Positions 10,050 through 18,163 of a DNA stretch of 64,000 bases are shown piece after piece. The notes under the pieces were generated by a model. It saw only the letters and a list, made by a program, of their open reading frames with translations, searched no databases and was not told where the DNA came from. Source of the DNA: JAKAAZ01 sp963817855 (GTDB taxonomy: Bacteria > Acidobacteriota > Terriglobia > Terriglobales > Acidobacteriaceae); assembly GCA_963817855.1 (NCBI GenBank), contig CAWFQA010000001.1, positions 2,402,337-2,466,336 of the forward strand, given 5' to 3'. The translations under genes and the position numbers were made by a program. Each line of letters starts with the position of its first letter. The stretch's first letter is position 1.

Positions 10050-10061
10050 AACTATATGGTT
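10050..10061. promoter_or_regulatory. upstream near-palindrome, probable ArsR-type operator
   Basis: The sequence AACTATATGGTT differs by one base from the perfect palindrome AACCATATGGTT found 41 bases downstream over the start codon of the ArsR-family gene. The two centres are about four helical turns apart. Paired palindromes before an ArsR-type gene are a usual layout for autorepression; this role is inferred. Confidence 0.5.
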
Positions 10062-10090
10062 GACAACAAGGCTTCCGCATCCTAATATTC

Positions 10091-10102
10091 AACCATATGG
10101 TT
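10091..10102. promoter_or_regulatory. perfect palindrome over the ArsR-family start codon
   Basis: AACCATATGGTT is a perfect 12-base palindrome whose ATG (10097) is the start codon of the regulator gene. No Shine-Dalgarno sequence lies in front of that ATG, so the transcript may be nearly leaderless. A repressor bound here would block the start of the gene directly. The role is inferred from position and from the matching copy at 10050. Confidence 0.5.
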
Positions 10103-10465
10103 AACTCCAATGCCGCACGGCTTGATTCCATCTTTCACGCGCTTTCGGACGCGACGAGAAGAGCGATCTTGCGAGATGTCTCAATACGGGAAAAGACGGT
10201 CGGCGAGATAGCCAAGCCGTACCGGATGTCTTTAGCTGCAGTTTCGAAACACCTGAAGGTGCTGGAAACCGCAGATCTGGTAGCGCGTGAACGGCGAGGA
10301 AATTTCCAAATCGTACGTCTTAATGCTCGCACTCTTAAGTCGGCAGAGGAATGGCTGGCTTACTACGAAACATTCTGGACCCATCACCTCGATGCTCTCC
10401 AGAACTACCTGGAAGGAGATGAACATGAATCCAAGCACAATCCTGGAACAAAGCAAGGTGGATAA
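10097..10465 (+). CDS. ArsR-family winged-helix transcriptional regulator
   Basis: A 122-residue protein of the compact ArsR fold: LDSIFHALSDATRRAILRDV forms the first helices, and VGEIAKPYRMSLAAVSKHLK is the DNA-reading helix-turn-helix. The wing follows with LVARERRGNFQIVRLNA. This subgroup, without a metal-binding cysteine cluster, is commonly paired with an SRPBCC (AHSA1) protein, as here: the next gene starts inside its last 41 bases. It is probably autorepressed through the palindromes at 10050 and 10091. The inducing signal is unknown. Confidence 0.88.
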   Translation: MVNSNAARLDSIFHALSDATRRAILRDVSIREKTVGEIAKPYRMSLAAVSKHLKVLETADLVARERRGNFQIVRLNARTLKSAEEWLAYYETFWTHHLDALQNYLEGDEHESKHNPGTKQGG

Positions 10466-10904
10466 CAATTTGAAACTTGAGATCAGTCGAGTCATCAAAG
10501 CCGATCGCACGCGCGTTTTCAATGCGTGGACGCGGCCTGAGATCGTGCAAAAGTGGTTTGGTCCAGGAATGATGAAAATTGTTCATGGCAGTGCCGATCT
10601 TCGAGTAGGTGGGGCGTATACCTGGGAAATGCAGGGGCGGCCGGACGGTTCAGATTCGGAATACCAAGCCAAGGCCACCGGGATCTACAAGAAAATTATC
10701 CCGAATGAACTAATCAGCTTTACCTGGCACGGGACTTGGGCGCCGAATGAAGAAACGCTGGTGACGGTGCATTTCCGCGATGTTGCTGAGGGGACGGAAG
10801 TGACACTGACACATGAGCGCTTCAAAACTGAAGAGTCTCGGGCTGGCCACCAGCAGGGATGGACTTCCATGCTCGACAAACTGCCAACCTTGTTCCAACA
10901 GTAG
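10425..10904 (+). CDS. SRPBCC / AHSA1-domain protein
   Basis: This 159-residue protein has the START-like fold of the AHSA1 group: LEISRVIKADRTRVFNAWTR, then VQKWFGPG, VGGAYTWEMQGRPDG and a closing helix with GWTSMLDKLPTLF. Members bind hydrophobic small molecules in an internal cavity, and many are co-encoded with an ArsR regulator. The ATG at 10425 is chosen because GGAAGGAG ends six bases before it; it overlaps the regulator gene by 41 bases in another frame, so translation is probably coupled. The ligand is unknown. Confidence 0.85.
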   Translation: MNPSTILEQSKVDNNLKLEISRVIKADRTRVFNAWTRPEIVQKWFGPGMMKIVHGSADLRVGGAYTWEMQGRPDGSDSEYQAKATGIYKKIIPNELISFTWHGTWAPNEETLVTVHFRDVAEGTEVTLTHERFKTEESRAGHQQGWTSMLDKLPTLFQQ

Positions 10905-11035
10905 AGTGGTCGAGGAAGTGGAGCGATTTAGGGACCGCAATCAGCGATACAAAAAAGCAGCTACCGCTGGTGGTGGTCCTTGAGTCCGCTAGTCACCCGC
11001 TCTCGGAAGATGTTCATGCAGGCGAGAACGATAGG

Positions 11036-11224
11036 CTAGACCGCACGCAAAACACGCGCCGGAAGCATGATCAGCGCGGCGACGAGTTCCAGTACGCCGT
11101 GCACGGCGATCCCGACCAGCCGAAATGGCAATAAAAGGATCCATACGATCGGATACAGTATCAGTGCAAACAGCGCCAGCGGCCAGCAGAGAATCAGCAG
11201 CACGCACCAAAGAAGAAATTTCAT
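11036..11224 (-). CDS. small two-helix membrane protein, unknown function
   Basis: A 62-residue protein starting MKFLLWCVLLILCWPLALFA, with two hydrophobic helices separated by a short YPIVWILLLPFRLV turn and ending in basic residues. The ATG at 11224 is chosen because GGAGG lies seven bases before it; a longer reading adds eight residues. It is divergent from the DapA-like gene. No function can be assigned; it looks like an inner-membrane protein. Confidence 0.6.
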   Translation of the reverse strand: MKFLLWCVLLILCWPLALFALILYPIVWILLLPFRLVGIAVHGVLELVAALIMLPARVLRAV

Positions 11225-11389
11225 CGCACAACCTCCATGCCGAACCAAGCTTTGCGTTCGGTCTTCGATTCGCCGGAAATACTCGAAGCCAAGCTCGACT
11301 TCAGGCCTGGCTATCTATCAGGAACATACGCGCATCGAGCGACGAAAGTTCCCAGCCCACAAACCCGTTCGCCTACAATAATAACCACG

Positions 11390-12463
11390 ATGCTGCTCGA
11401 AGGAATCTTCCCGCCTATCACGACGCCGTTCTACCCCGACGGCAGCCTGTATCTGCGCAAGCTGGAACACAACGTCGCTCTCTACTCTCGAACACAGTTG
11501 TCCGGCATGGTGGTCCTTGGCTCGACTGGCGAAGCCGTCATGCTGAGCAATGAAGAGCAGCGCGAGGTTCTCGCAATCGCGATCGCTGCTGCATCCCCAG
11601 AGAAAGTGATGATTGCAGGTGTAGGTCAGGAAAGTGTCCGCCATACGCTGGCATTGGCGGAGTTTGCTGGCTCCCTCAATTATGATGCGGTGCTGGTCCG
11701 CACGCCACATTTCTACCGCCGACAGCTCCACCGCGAGAGCGGTGCACAACTGGAAATGCTGACGTACTACCGCACAGTCGCGGACAACTCGCCGTTGCCG
11801 GTCCTGCTCTATAACGTGCCATTCTTCACGGCGTACGACATGCCGGTGGGGCTAATTGCGGAGTTGTCACACCACCCAAACATCATCGGCATCAAAGAAT
11901 CGAGCGGGAATGTAGACAACGTTGCTGCGATCGTGAAAGCCACGCAATTTGTAAGACGGGTGGTGACAGTTACGCCGACCTTTACCGCCGTCACAGAACG
12001 GATGCTATCAGCCCAGCCTTCCAGCTCCGCTGCGCGGTTCGTCACTGCCGATGCGTTGCAGCAGGGAAGCTCGGCTGTTGCCGTCGCTGCTCCCGCCCCG
12101 AGCATGAAGACGCGCCAGAAAGAGGTTGGATTTACGGTATTGACAGGTAGTGCCGGCACATTGCATTCGTCGCTTCGCGAAGGCGCTTTGGGCGCAATCG
12201 TGGCGTTTGGAAGCTGCGCGCCGCAATGCTGCTGCGAGATTTTTATGGCGTGGAAAGAAGGCGATGAGGGCCTGGCCGCCGAGAAGCAGGAACGCATTCG
12301 CGTCTCCTCCGCCATCGTCGGCGGTAAGATGGGAGTTCCTGGATTGAAATTCGCCTGCGATTTGAATGGCTATTATGGCGGTCGCGCTCGACTGCCGCTG
12401 TTGCCCCTGACTGCCGATCAGCAGCAGGACGTCACGCGGCTCATGGCCGACATCCGCTATTAA
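11390..12463 (+). CDS. dihydrodipicolinate synthase/N-acetylneuraminate lyase family protein
   Basis: The family forms a Schiff base between a lysine and a 2-oxo acid. The 357-residue protein has the barrel motif GSTGEAVMLSNEEQREVL, the catalytic Tyr141 in LLYNVP and the Schiff-base Lys169 in IIGIKESSGN, positions close to Y133 and K161 of DapA. It is longer than the usual 290-300 residues because of an Ala/Ser-rich insertion (around PSSSAARFVTADALQQGSSA) in the later barrel. The start at 11390 gives the natural MLLEGIFPPITTPF beginning. It may be a true HTPA synthase for lysine synthesis or a related aldolase. Confidence 0.8.
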   Translation: MLLEGIFPPITTPFYPDGSLYLRKLEHNVALYSRTQLSGMVVLGSTGEAVMLSNEEQREVLAIAIAAASPEKVMIAGVGQESVRHTLALAEFAGSLNYDAVLVRTPHFYRRQLHRESGAQLEMLTYYRTVADNSPLPVLLYNVPFFTAYDMPVGLIAELSHHPNIIGIKESSGNVDNVAAIVKATQFVRRVVTVTPTFTAVTERMLSAQPSSSAARFVTADALQQGSSAVAVAAPAPSMKTRQKEVGFTVLTGSAGTLHSSLREGALGAIVAFGSCAPQCCCEIFMAWKEGDEGLAAEKQERIRVSSAIVGGKMGVPGLKFACDLNGYYGGRARLPLLPLTADQQQDVTRLMADIRY

Positions 12464-12550
12464 GAAGCCTGTCGGGGAATGAATCTGGCTGGTAGCGTCA
12501 GAGGACCTACACGCATTCTGCAAACTCGAATTTCAATCGTGTCCTGTTGT

Positions 12551-13978
12551 TTAGTGAATGTCTTTGCCGTGGCTTCCGGCAAAATGAATGGCCTCGCCCG
12601 CTCCCGTCATGAAAGCCGAGGCGATCGAGCGTCCCATTGAGTCGCCTGGGGCTTCAGCGCGAACCGAGGAAGGATTGGAGATGAGAAAGACGGTTGCCCG
12701 GGCCGGCTTGTGGGCTGTCCGCGCGGACCCGGTGCCCCGCTGTTGCAGCACGGGCACGGGCTCTCCGGACGACAGTGTGTCAGATAGATGCGCCACTCTT
12801 GGCGCCGGTTCCAAAGAAGCCTCGGAATGGTTCGCGGATGAGGTAACTGCGGTTGCAGGAGTTTCCATGGAGCGCAGGAGATTTTTCGGCTGCTGCTGGC
12901 GGATCAGAGGTCGATTTCGCGCCCGAATGTGGGCTCGAGTGCTGACCATCGACGATAGAATCGGCGGCTGGGCGACTCGACGGGCGTACGAAAGCATAAC
13001 GCACAACGATGGCGCAATGCACAAGAAGGCGGCGAAGAGAAACATCCCCACGCTGGCGCGCAAACCCGACAGCCATAGCGGGAGCTTTACGGTTTCCGTC
13101 AACACGGAACGAACGCGAGCTTTCAGCTGAATCGGCGATCCGGCAAAATCCAGATTCCAGGGGGTGGGATCCTGCGTCGCGCGCAATCGGGCGAAGCGAA
13201 CGAGGCATTCCGCGTAGGTCGCCCGCCGCTCCGGTGCATTGCGAATGACCGCCAGATCGCATGCCAGTTCGCTCTCCAGTTCCATTCTGCGCATGGCATA
13301 CCATAGCGCGGGGTGAAAAAACAGCAGTGCCCGGCACAGACCGGCGAGATTTTGGAAGAAGAAATCGTGTCGTGCCACATGCTGCAGTTCATGGCGGAAG
13401 ATGTCGGCCAGCTCGCTTTCATCTTGTTCCAGGCAGAGAGGCGGCAGCAGAACAACCGGATGAATCCAACCGAAGGTGGCCGGAGAGTAGACTCCGGACA
13501 ACACCAGCAATTGTATTTTTTTGGAACCGGAATGGATCGCGATCGAGCGAAACATGCTGTCAATTCGCTCGGGTGCCTTATAGGCGAAGCGAAGCACCCA
13601 TCGCAGGCGCAATTGCCTCTTGATGCGCACCACCAGGAAATAGCCCAGCGCGATAAGATACAGGCCACCCAGAGCTCGTTCGATGGCCATCAGAGAGAAT
13701 TTCCATGATGATGGCAATTGCCACTTCGCCAACGGCCTTGAGGAGGTCACAGCATGTACCGGAAGAGAAAACTCCGGCGCTGCATGGGGAATGAAGCTCG
13801 CGATGAGGAAAAGCCAGTAGCCACCGGCAATAGAAAGGAAGACAAACCAGACTAGAAACCTTCTGCGCGGCGACACGATGATCCTGCTGACGGCCCAACA
13901 AATGCAGAAGCCTAAAAAAGTCTTCAGGATGAAACCTGCGAATGCCGCCACGATCGCAAGCTGAATTTCTGGTAGCAT
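12551..13978 (-). CDS. M56-family (BlaR1-like) membrane metallopeptidase
   Basis: A 475-residue protein with about four helices in the N-terminal 120 residues and the zinc-protease motif HELQH at residues 196-200 inside FRHELQHVARHD. M56 proteins sense a signal outside the cell and trigger cleavage of a BlaI-type repressor. The BlaI-like gene lies just upstream in the same direction (94 bases between stop and start). No penicillin-binding sensor domain is visible; the C-terminal 170 residues are Ala/Ser/Pro-rich and low-complexity, so the signal is probably not a beta-lactam. Confidence 0.85.
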   Translation of the reverse strand: MLPEIQLAIVAAFAGFILKTFLGFCICWAVSRIIVSPRRRFLVWFVFLSIAGGYWLFLIASFIPHAAPEFSLPVHAVTSSRPLAKWQLPSSWKFSLMAIERALGGLYLIALGYFLVVRIKRQLRLRWVLRFAYKAPERIDSMFRSIAIHSGSKKIQLLVLSGVYSPATFGWIHPVVLLPPLCLEQDESELADIFRHELQHVARHDFFFQNLAGLCRALLFFHPALWYAMRRMELESELACDLAVIRNAPERRATYAECLVRFARLRATQDPTPWNLDFAGSPIQLKARVRSVLTETVKLPLWLSGLRASVGMFLFAAFLCIAPSLCVMLSYARRVAQPPILSSMVSTRAHIRARNRPLIRQQQPKNLLRSMETPATAVTSSANHSEASLEPAPRVAHLSDTLSSGEPVPVLQQRGTGSARTAHKPARATVFLISNPSSVRAEAPGDSMGRSIASAFMTGAGEAIHFAGSHGKDIH

Positions 13979-14072
13979 GCTACCTCTGACCTACTCGAAT
14001 TGTTACAGCGTGCCTTTCATCTCCAATGCACAAGAGGAGTTCAACGGCTTATGATTCTGTCGACGAGGCGCC

Positions 14073-14513
14073 TTAACTCCGGACACGTCCGTTCGGCTCG
14101 TTCTTTTTACGATACTCCCGTATTTGGGCTTCCAACTCATCCAGATCCTTGTCTTTCACCTTGGCCGCTTCCAATAGATTCACAAATAGCCCAGTCGGGG
14201 AGCCTCCGAAGTTTTGTGAAAGCAGGCTTTGGATCGACATCCTGTCAATTGCCTTTCGTGAGATCAACGGCGTAAATACGAAAACACGTCCTCTGTTCTC
14301 GTGGGCGATGAAGCCTTTTTCTTCCATAATCCGTAGCAGCGTCTGCGTCGTTTTGTAGTTCGGTCGATTGCGCGGCGGGTGTGCATTGACTACGTCTTCG
14401 ACCGTTCCTTCGCCGTTGTCCCAAAGGATTTGCAGTAGCCGGAGTTCGCTTGCGGTCGGCAAGTGCTTTCCCCGTGAACCTTTCAATCGTTTGTTTATCA
14501 TCTGTTCCACCAC
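14073..14513 (-). CDS. BlaI/MecI/CopY-family repressor
   Basis: A 146-residue winged-helix protein: ASELRLLQILWDNGEGTVEDV begins the DNA-binding domain, NYKTTQTLLRIMEEKGFI is the recognition region, and the C-terminal helices form the dimer. Such repressors bind dyads in promoters and are released by an M56 protease; that gene follows downstream. The divergent promoter at 14596 carries a perfect inverted repeat, and a second promoter with the same repeat lies at 19864. I infer that this protein binds both. Confidence 0.88.
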   Translation of the reverse strand: MVEQMINKRLKGSRGKHLPTASELRLLQILWDNGEGTVEDVVNAHPPRNRPNYKTTQTLLRIMEEKGFIAHENRGRVFVFTPLISRKAIDRMSIQSLLSQNFGGSPTGLFVNLLEAAKVKDKDLDELEAQIREYRKKNEPNGRVRS

Positions 14514-14595
14514 ACCTATCGGTCTTCTATTTTATAGCACTCATCGCTGCCGCCCATGGAAATGGATAGAACCGCAGTTTTGCGATTCCCATGGA

Positions 14596-14627
14596 TTGAC
14601 TTATATGTCTTAATTGGTTAAGACATA
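14596..14627 (+). promoter_or_regulatory. promoter with BlaI-type operator (copy 1)
   Basis: A -35 box TTGACT (14596-14601) is followed 17 bases later by TAAGAC as a -10. The interval carries a perfect inverted repeat at 14604-14627: TATGTCTTAA, then TTGG, then TTAAGACATA. The core GTCTTA-N6-TAAGAC recurs at 19874 in the same place relative to a -35 box. It lies between blaI (minus) and the 34-residue peptide gene (plus). Binding by the BlaI-like protein is inferred. Confidence 0.65.
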
Positions 14628-14724
14628 AGCAAGGCTCCAACAGCGGAAAAGCGCAATCCAGGGTACTGATCGCAACGCTTTCCAGACAGAGCTTTCGCAC
14701 TGCATTGAATCGGAGTTATCCGTC

Positions 14725-14829
14725 GTGGACGATAAAGATATTCCATTTTCCTATATCCTTTATGTTATCGGCGTTATTGCTCTTATCGGATTTCTCCTCG
14801 TCGGTGGATTTTTCCTTTGGGTGCGCTAA
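14725..14829 (+). CDS. 34-residue single-helix membrane peptide
   Basis: A short frame opens with GTG at 14725, nine bases after GGAG, and encodes 34 residues: an acidic start (VDDKDIPFSY), one strong membrane helix (ILYVIGVIALIGFLLVGGFF) and an LWVR end. It is the first gene after the promoter-operator at 14596 and ends 117 bases before the FAD oxidoreductase start. Small single-helix proteins of this kind often associate with respiratory or transport complexes, but nothing in the sequence shows a partner. Confidence comes from the ribosome site, the clean helix and the promoter in front. Confidence 0.5.
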   Translation: MDDKDIPFSYILYVIGVIALIGFLLVGGFFLWVR

Positions 14830-14946
14830 TGTGGAGCGTCACGGCGCGTCTTATACGACTAAGATTTCCCGGATGCGACCAATCGATCTATGAGTCCGGC
14901 TCTACGCGACCCACATATCGCAGCCAGGGTTCCAACGACGAAAACA

Positions 14947-16074
14947 ATGAGTATTGAAACAGCCTCAACAGACGTTCTGATCCTCGGTGGCGGACCTGCG
15001 GGTTTGGCAGGTGCGATTGCTTTACGCCAGAAAGGCATCGATTGCCTTGTGATAGAAGCCTTGGAGCCGGAAATCGACAAAACTTGCGCCGAAGGACTGA
15101 TGCCTGACGCACTGAGTTCACTGCGTGAGCTGGGCCTGAATATCACAGAGCAGCAAGGCCATCGCTTCCGCGGCATCCGTTTTAATAATCTTCACCACCA
15201 GGTCCACGCTGATTTCCCCAACGGCACCGGTATCGGGGTGCGTCGCACAAAATTGCACCGACTGATAGCCGATCGTGCCCGAGAAGCCGGGGTTGCTGTG
15301 TCGTGGAGCAGCCGAGCCAGATTGCTGGACAGCCGATCCGCTCTGATCAATGGGAAGAAGCTTTCTTTTCGATATTTGGTCGGTGCCGACGGGCAAGCTT
15401 CGGACGTCAGGCAGTGGGCCGGTCTAGGGCAGTTTCACAGGGAAAACATCCGATTCGGTTTTCGCCGCCACTACAACATTGCTCCCTGGAGCGAATACGT
15501 GGAGGTGCATTGGGGATCGATCGGGCAGGTTTACGTCACTCCTGTCGCCGCAGACAGCGTTTGTGTCGTGTTCATCACTAGAAATCCCAAGTTGGCACAG
15601 GGAGATTTTCTGAAAGCATTTCCTGCCGTCGCAGAAAAACTTCACGGCGTTCCGACTATGTCGATCCTCCGCGGCGGCATCTCCGCCAATCGGAAGCTCC
15701 GGCGAGTTGCAAACGAGTTTGTCGCCCTGATTGGGGATGCCTCCGGATCACCGGATGCCATCACGGGAGAAGGTCTCGCAGTATCGTTCCGCCAAGCCAT
15801 CTCGCTGGCAAATGCGATCGAGCGGGGAAATCTGGAACTGTACAACCGGGAGCATCAAAGAATTGGCAGGCTTCCCCATGCCATGAGCTGGCTGATGCTT
15901 TCGATGGATCGCTGGCCTCACATGCAGAGTCGCGCCATTGAGACATTGTCCGCTCACCCGGACTATTTTCAGCAACTGCTCTCCGTGCATGTTGGCGCGC
16001 AGACCGTACAACGGTTAGCGATGCGCCAGGGAATTCGGCTTGGATGGAGCGTTCTTGAGGCAAGCCTTGATTGA
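14947..16074 (+). CDS. FAD-dependent oxidoreductase (geranylgeranyl-reductase/PHBH type)
   Basis: The protein starts with the dinucleotide-binding fold VLILGGGPAGLAGAIALRQKG and has the second FAD motif YLVGADGQASDVRQWAGL and the late motif IGDASGSPDAITGEGLAVSF, the standard order of flavoprotein hydroxylases and geranylgeranyl reductase-like enzymes. ATG at 14947 is preferred because it places the FAD motif ten residues in; ATG at 14890 would add 19 residues. It lies downstream of the BlaI-type promoter and eleven bases upstream of a YceI gene, so an isoprenoid or quinone substrate is plausible but not shown. Confidence 0.8.
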   Translation: MSIETASTDVLILGGGPAGLAGAIALRQKGIDCLVIEALEPEIDKTCAEGLMPDALSSLRELGLNITEQQGHRFRGIRFNNLHHQVHADFPNGTGIGVRRTKLHRLIADRAREAGVAVSWSSRARLLDSRSALINGKKLSFRYLVGADGQASDVRQWAGLGQFHRENIRFGFRRHYNIAPWSEYVEVHWGSIGQVYVTPVAADSVCVVFITRNPKLAQGDFLKAFPAVAEKLHGVPTMSILRGGISANRKLRRVANEFVALIGDASGSPDAITGEGLAVSFRQAISLANAIERGNLELYNREHQRIGRLPHAMSWLMLSMDRWPHMQSRAIETLSAHPDYFQQLLSVHVGAQTVQRLAMRQGIRLGWSVLEASLD

Positions 16075-16084
16075 CGGAGAAAGA

Positions 16085-16705
16085 ATGGAACGCATTTTCT
16101 GCAAGAAAATTGTTCGCGAAGCTATTGCCACATGTGCCGTACTCGCCGGCTTTCTGATCTTGGCGCTCACGACCAGAGCGGAGGTCGACCCGCGAGCTCC
16201 CATCACAGTGACATTCGACTCCGCAAAAACGTCCATCCACTGGACGTTGCAAGCCGTGCTCCACACTGCCCAGGGTACCTTCGCTCTTGAGAGCGGTGTT
16301 GTTCATGTTATTCCGGCTGCGGAGACTGCGGACGGCCTGATAATCATTCAAGCCAACAGCGGGGAAAGCGGGGAGCGATCGCGAGATGAGAAAATGCAGA
16401 AGGATGTTCTGCAGAGTACAAAATATCCAGAGATCACCTTTCGGCCCACCCATGCATCCGGCAACTTTGATTTTAGTAAGGATCAGTGGTTGACGGTGGA
16501 TGGGATTTTCCATCTCCATGGCGCAGATCATCCAATGCAGTTGCATGTCCATGTTAGGCCGGAAACCGACAATACGCTTCGCGCAACCACGCGATTCAGC
16601 ATCCCTTACGTCAAGTGGGGGCTGAAAGACCCTAGCACCTTTGTTCTTCGGGTCGGGAAAACGGTTGCTGTCGATGTCGATAGTTGGGCGACTGTGAAAC
16701 CATGA
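16085..16705 (+). CDS. YceI-family periplasmic lipid-binding-like protein
   Basis: A 206-residue exported protein. A signal peptide (EAIATCAVLAGFLILALTTRA) precedes a YceI beta-barrel: ITVTFDSAKTSIHWTLQ, then EKMQKDVLQSTKYPEITFRP and a closing HLHGADHPMQLHVHV. YceI proteins resemble lipocalins and bind isoprenoid chains in the periplasm. ATG at 16085 is chosen for its GGAG five bases upstream. It follows the FAD oxidoreductase by ten bases. A second, frameshifted YceI gene lies at 20933. Confidence 0.85.
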   Translation: MERIFCKKIVREAIATCAVLAGFLILALTTRAEVDPRAPITVTFDSAKTSIHWTLQAVLHTAQGTFALESGVVHVIPAAETADGLIIIQANSGESGERSRDEKMQKDVLQSTKYPEITFRPTHASGNFDFSKDQWLTVDGIFHLHGADHPMQLHVHVRPETDNTLRATTRFSIPYVKWGLKDPSTFVLRVGKTVAVDVDSWATVKP

Positions 16706-16769
16706 ATCGCCGGACGTCGTCATGAAAGATTGGAATGCTCGACGTGAGCGACAGATTCTCTAAGCCGGT

Positions 16770-18155
16770 ATGATCGACATTCGCGCACCGTTGCGTTGTT
16801 CTGTATTGCTGTCGCTGATGGTGACTGTTCCGGGGCTATTTGCCCAGAAGACGACAGTTCAAATCCCCGCCGGCACTCCACTTCCGGTGCAGCTGGGGAA
16901 GCATGTTTCCATGAAAAAGGGAGAAGCTCTCGACTGCCACCTGATGTACCCGGTGTATGCGAACAACAAGGTCGCTCTTCCGGCAGGGACTTTTGTTCGT
17001 GGCAAGGTTGTAGCGCTAACCTCAGATCGCAGTCGACGAATCCATGGGCGGCTCTGGGGAGATTTCACACCCTTCAATATTCCAGTTGTGCGCTTCGGTG
17101 AATTGGTTCTTCCAGACGGCGCCGTCCAGAAAATTGCCAGCAGCAATGCCACCAATGGGGCGCCGGTGCTGCACCTTTCCACGCCTGCCGCGAGTAAATC
17201 TCGATCGTTCATCGGCAGGCAATTCGATCAGCTTAAGCAGCAGGCCAAGGACACGGCCGCGCTCGTGACTGCTCCCGGGCGCAAGGATCGCCTGGTCCAG
17301 TTGTTATACCGTCAGCTTCCGTATCACCCGCAGAGAATTGAATCGGCAACCATGTGGACCGTGACGCTGGCAAAGCCTCTGACCTTGACTGAAAATGAAG
17401 CCCCTGAAAAGACACAGAAAAATACCGTTGTAGCCACCGTTGGCGCGCCGAAACCAACCCCGAAATCGCCTCCCACCACCAAGGACGCCGCGAAAAACAA
17501 GGATGAGTGGCATCTGAGCGCATACCTGGAACAAACCATCAGCTCCGCGAAGCAGAAGAAAGGGGACACGTTTGACGCTATAGTCGCCGTGCCGGTCTTA
17601 AAGCCAGACCAGACGGTGGAAATTCCTGAGGGTTCTGTATTGATAGGCACGATTACACAATCCAAGCCCGCGCGATCTTTCGCCAGGGCAGGGAAGTTGC
17701 GTTTCGATTTTCGTGAACTAAAGCTGCCCGGTGCCGCTTCGCAGCCAGTAGAAGGTACGCTGGCTGGCGCGAACTCGAACAAATCTGAGAAGCTTAAGAT
17801 TGACTCTGAGGGCGGGGTGCAGCCACAGCCGAAGAATCGAGTCATCGTTCCGCTGGTACTTACATTACTCGCCGGCCGCGCTCTGGATGATGACGTGAAT
17901 TTGACGGCGAGCACGGCTGTATCTTCCAACGGTTTCGGAATCGTCGGGCGCGTCGTCGGCATAGTCTCCGGTTCAAGATACCTGGCGGCGGGGATTGGAT
18001 ACTACGCGGCCGCACTTTCTGTGTACGAGCGATGGTTGGTCCACGGGCACAATGTGACTTTCGAAAAAAATACCAGGATAGAGGTAACGATGATTCCCAG
18101 CCGCAGTCCGATTTCAGCACCCACCCCAAAACAAAATTCTTCTGAGAGGCACTAA
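16770..18155 (+). CDS. exported repeat-domain protein, unknown function
   Basis: A 461-residue protein with a signal peptide ending in PGLFAQ. Two similar segments can be seen. The first has VQIPAGTPLPVQLGKHVSMK and LPAGTFVRGKVVAL. The second, after a Lys/Pro/Thr-rich linker, has EIPEGSVLIGTITQSKPARS then LRFDFRELKLPG. This 'stay below a threshold, allow a tunable value' pattern resembles the beta-structured TrbI/VirB10-like region but without its membrane anchor. One hydrophobic stretch near the C-terminus (YLAAGIGYYAAALSVY) may be a helix. It ends nine bases before the PAP2 gene. Function unknown. Confidence 0.65.
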   Translation: MIDIRAPLRCSVLLSLMVTVPGLFAQKTTVQIPAGTPLPVQLGKHVSMKKGEALDCHLMYPVYANNKVALPAGTFVRGKVVALTSDRSRRIHGRLWGDFTPFNIPVVRFGELVLPDGAVQKIASSNATNGAPVLHLSTPAASKSRSFIGRQFDQLKQQAKDTAALVTAPGRKDRLVQLLYRQLPYHPQRIESATMWTVTLAKPLTLTENEAPEKTQKNTVVATVGAPKPTPKSPPTTKDAAKNKDEWHLSAYLEQTISSAKQKKGDTFDAIVAVPVLKPDQTVEIPEGSVLIGTITQSKPARSFARAGKLRFDFRELKLPGAASQPVEGTLAGANSNKSEKLKIDSEGGVQPQPKNRVIVPLVLTLLAGRALDDDVNLTASTAVSSNGFGIVGRVVGIVSGSRYLAAGIGYYAAALSVYERWLVHGHNVTFEKNTRIEVTMIPSRSPISAPTPKQNSSERH

Positions 18156-18163
18156 TATCTATC

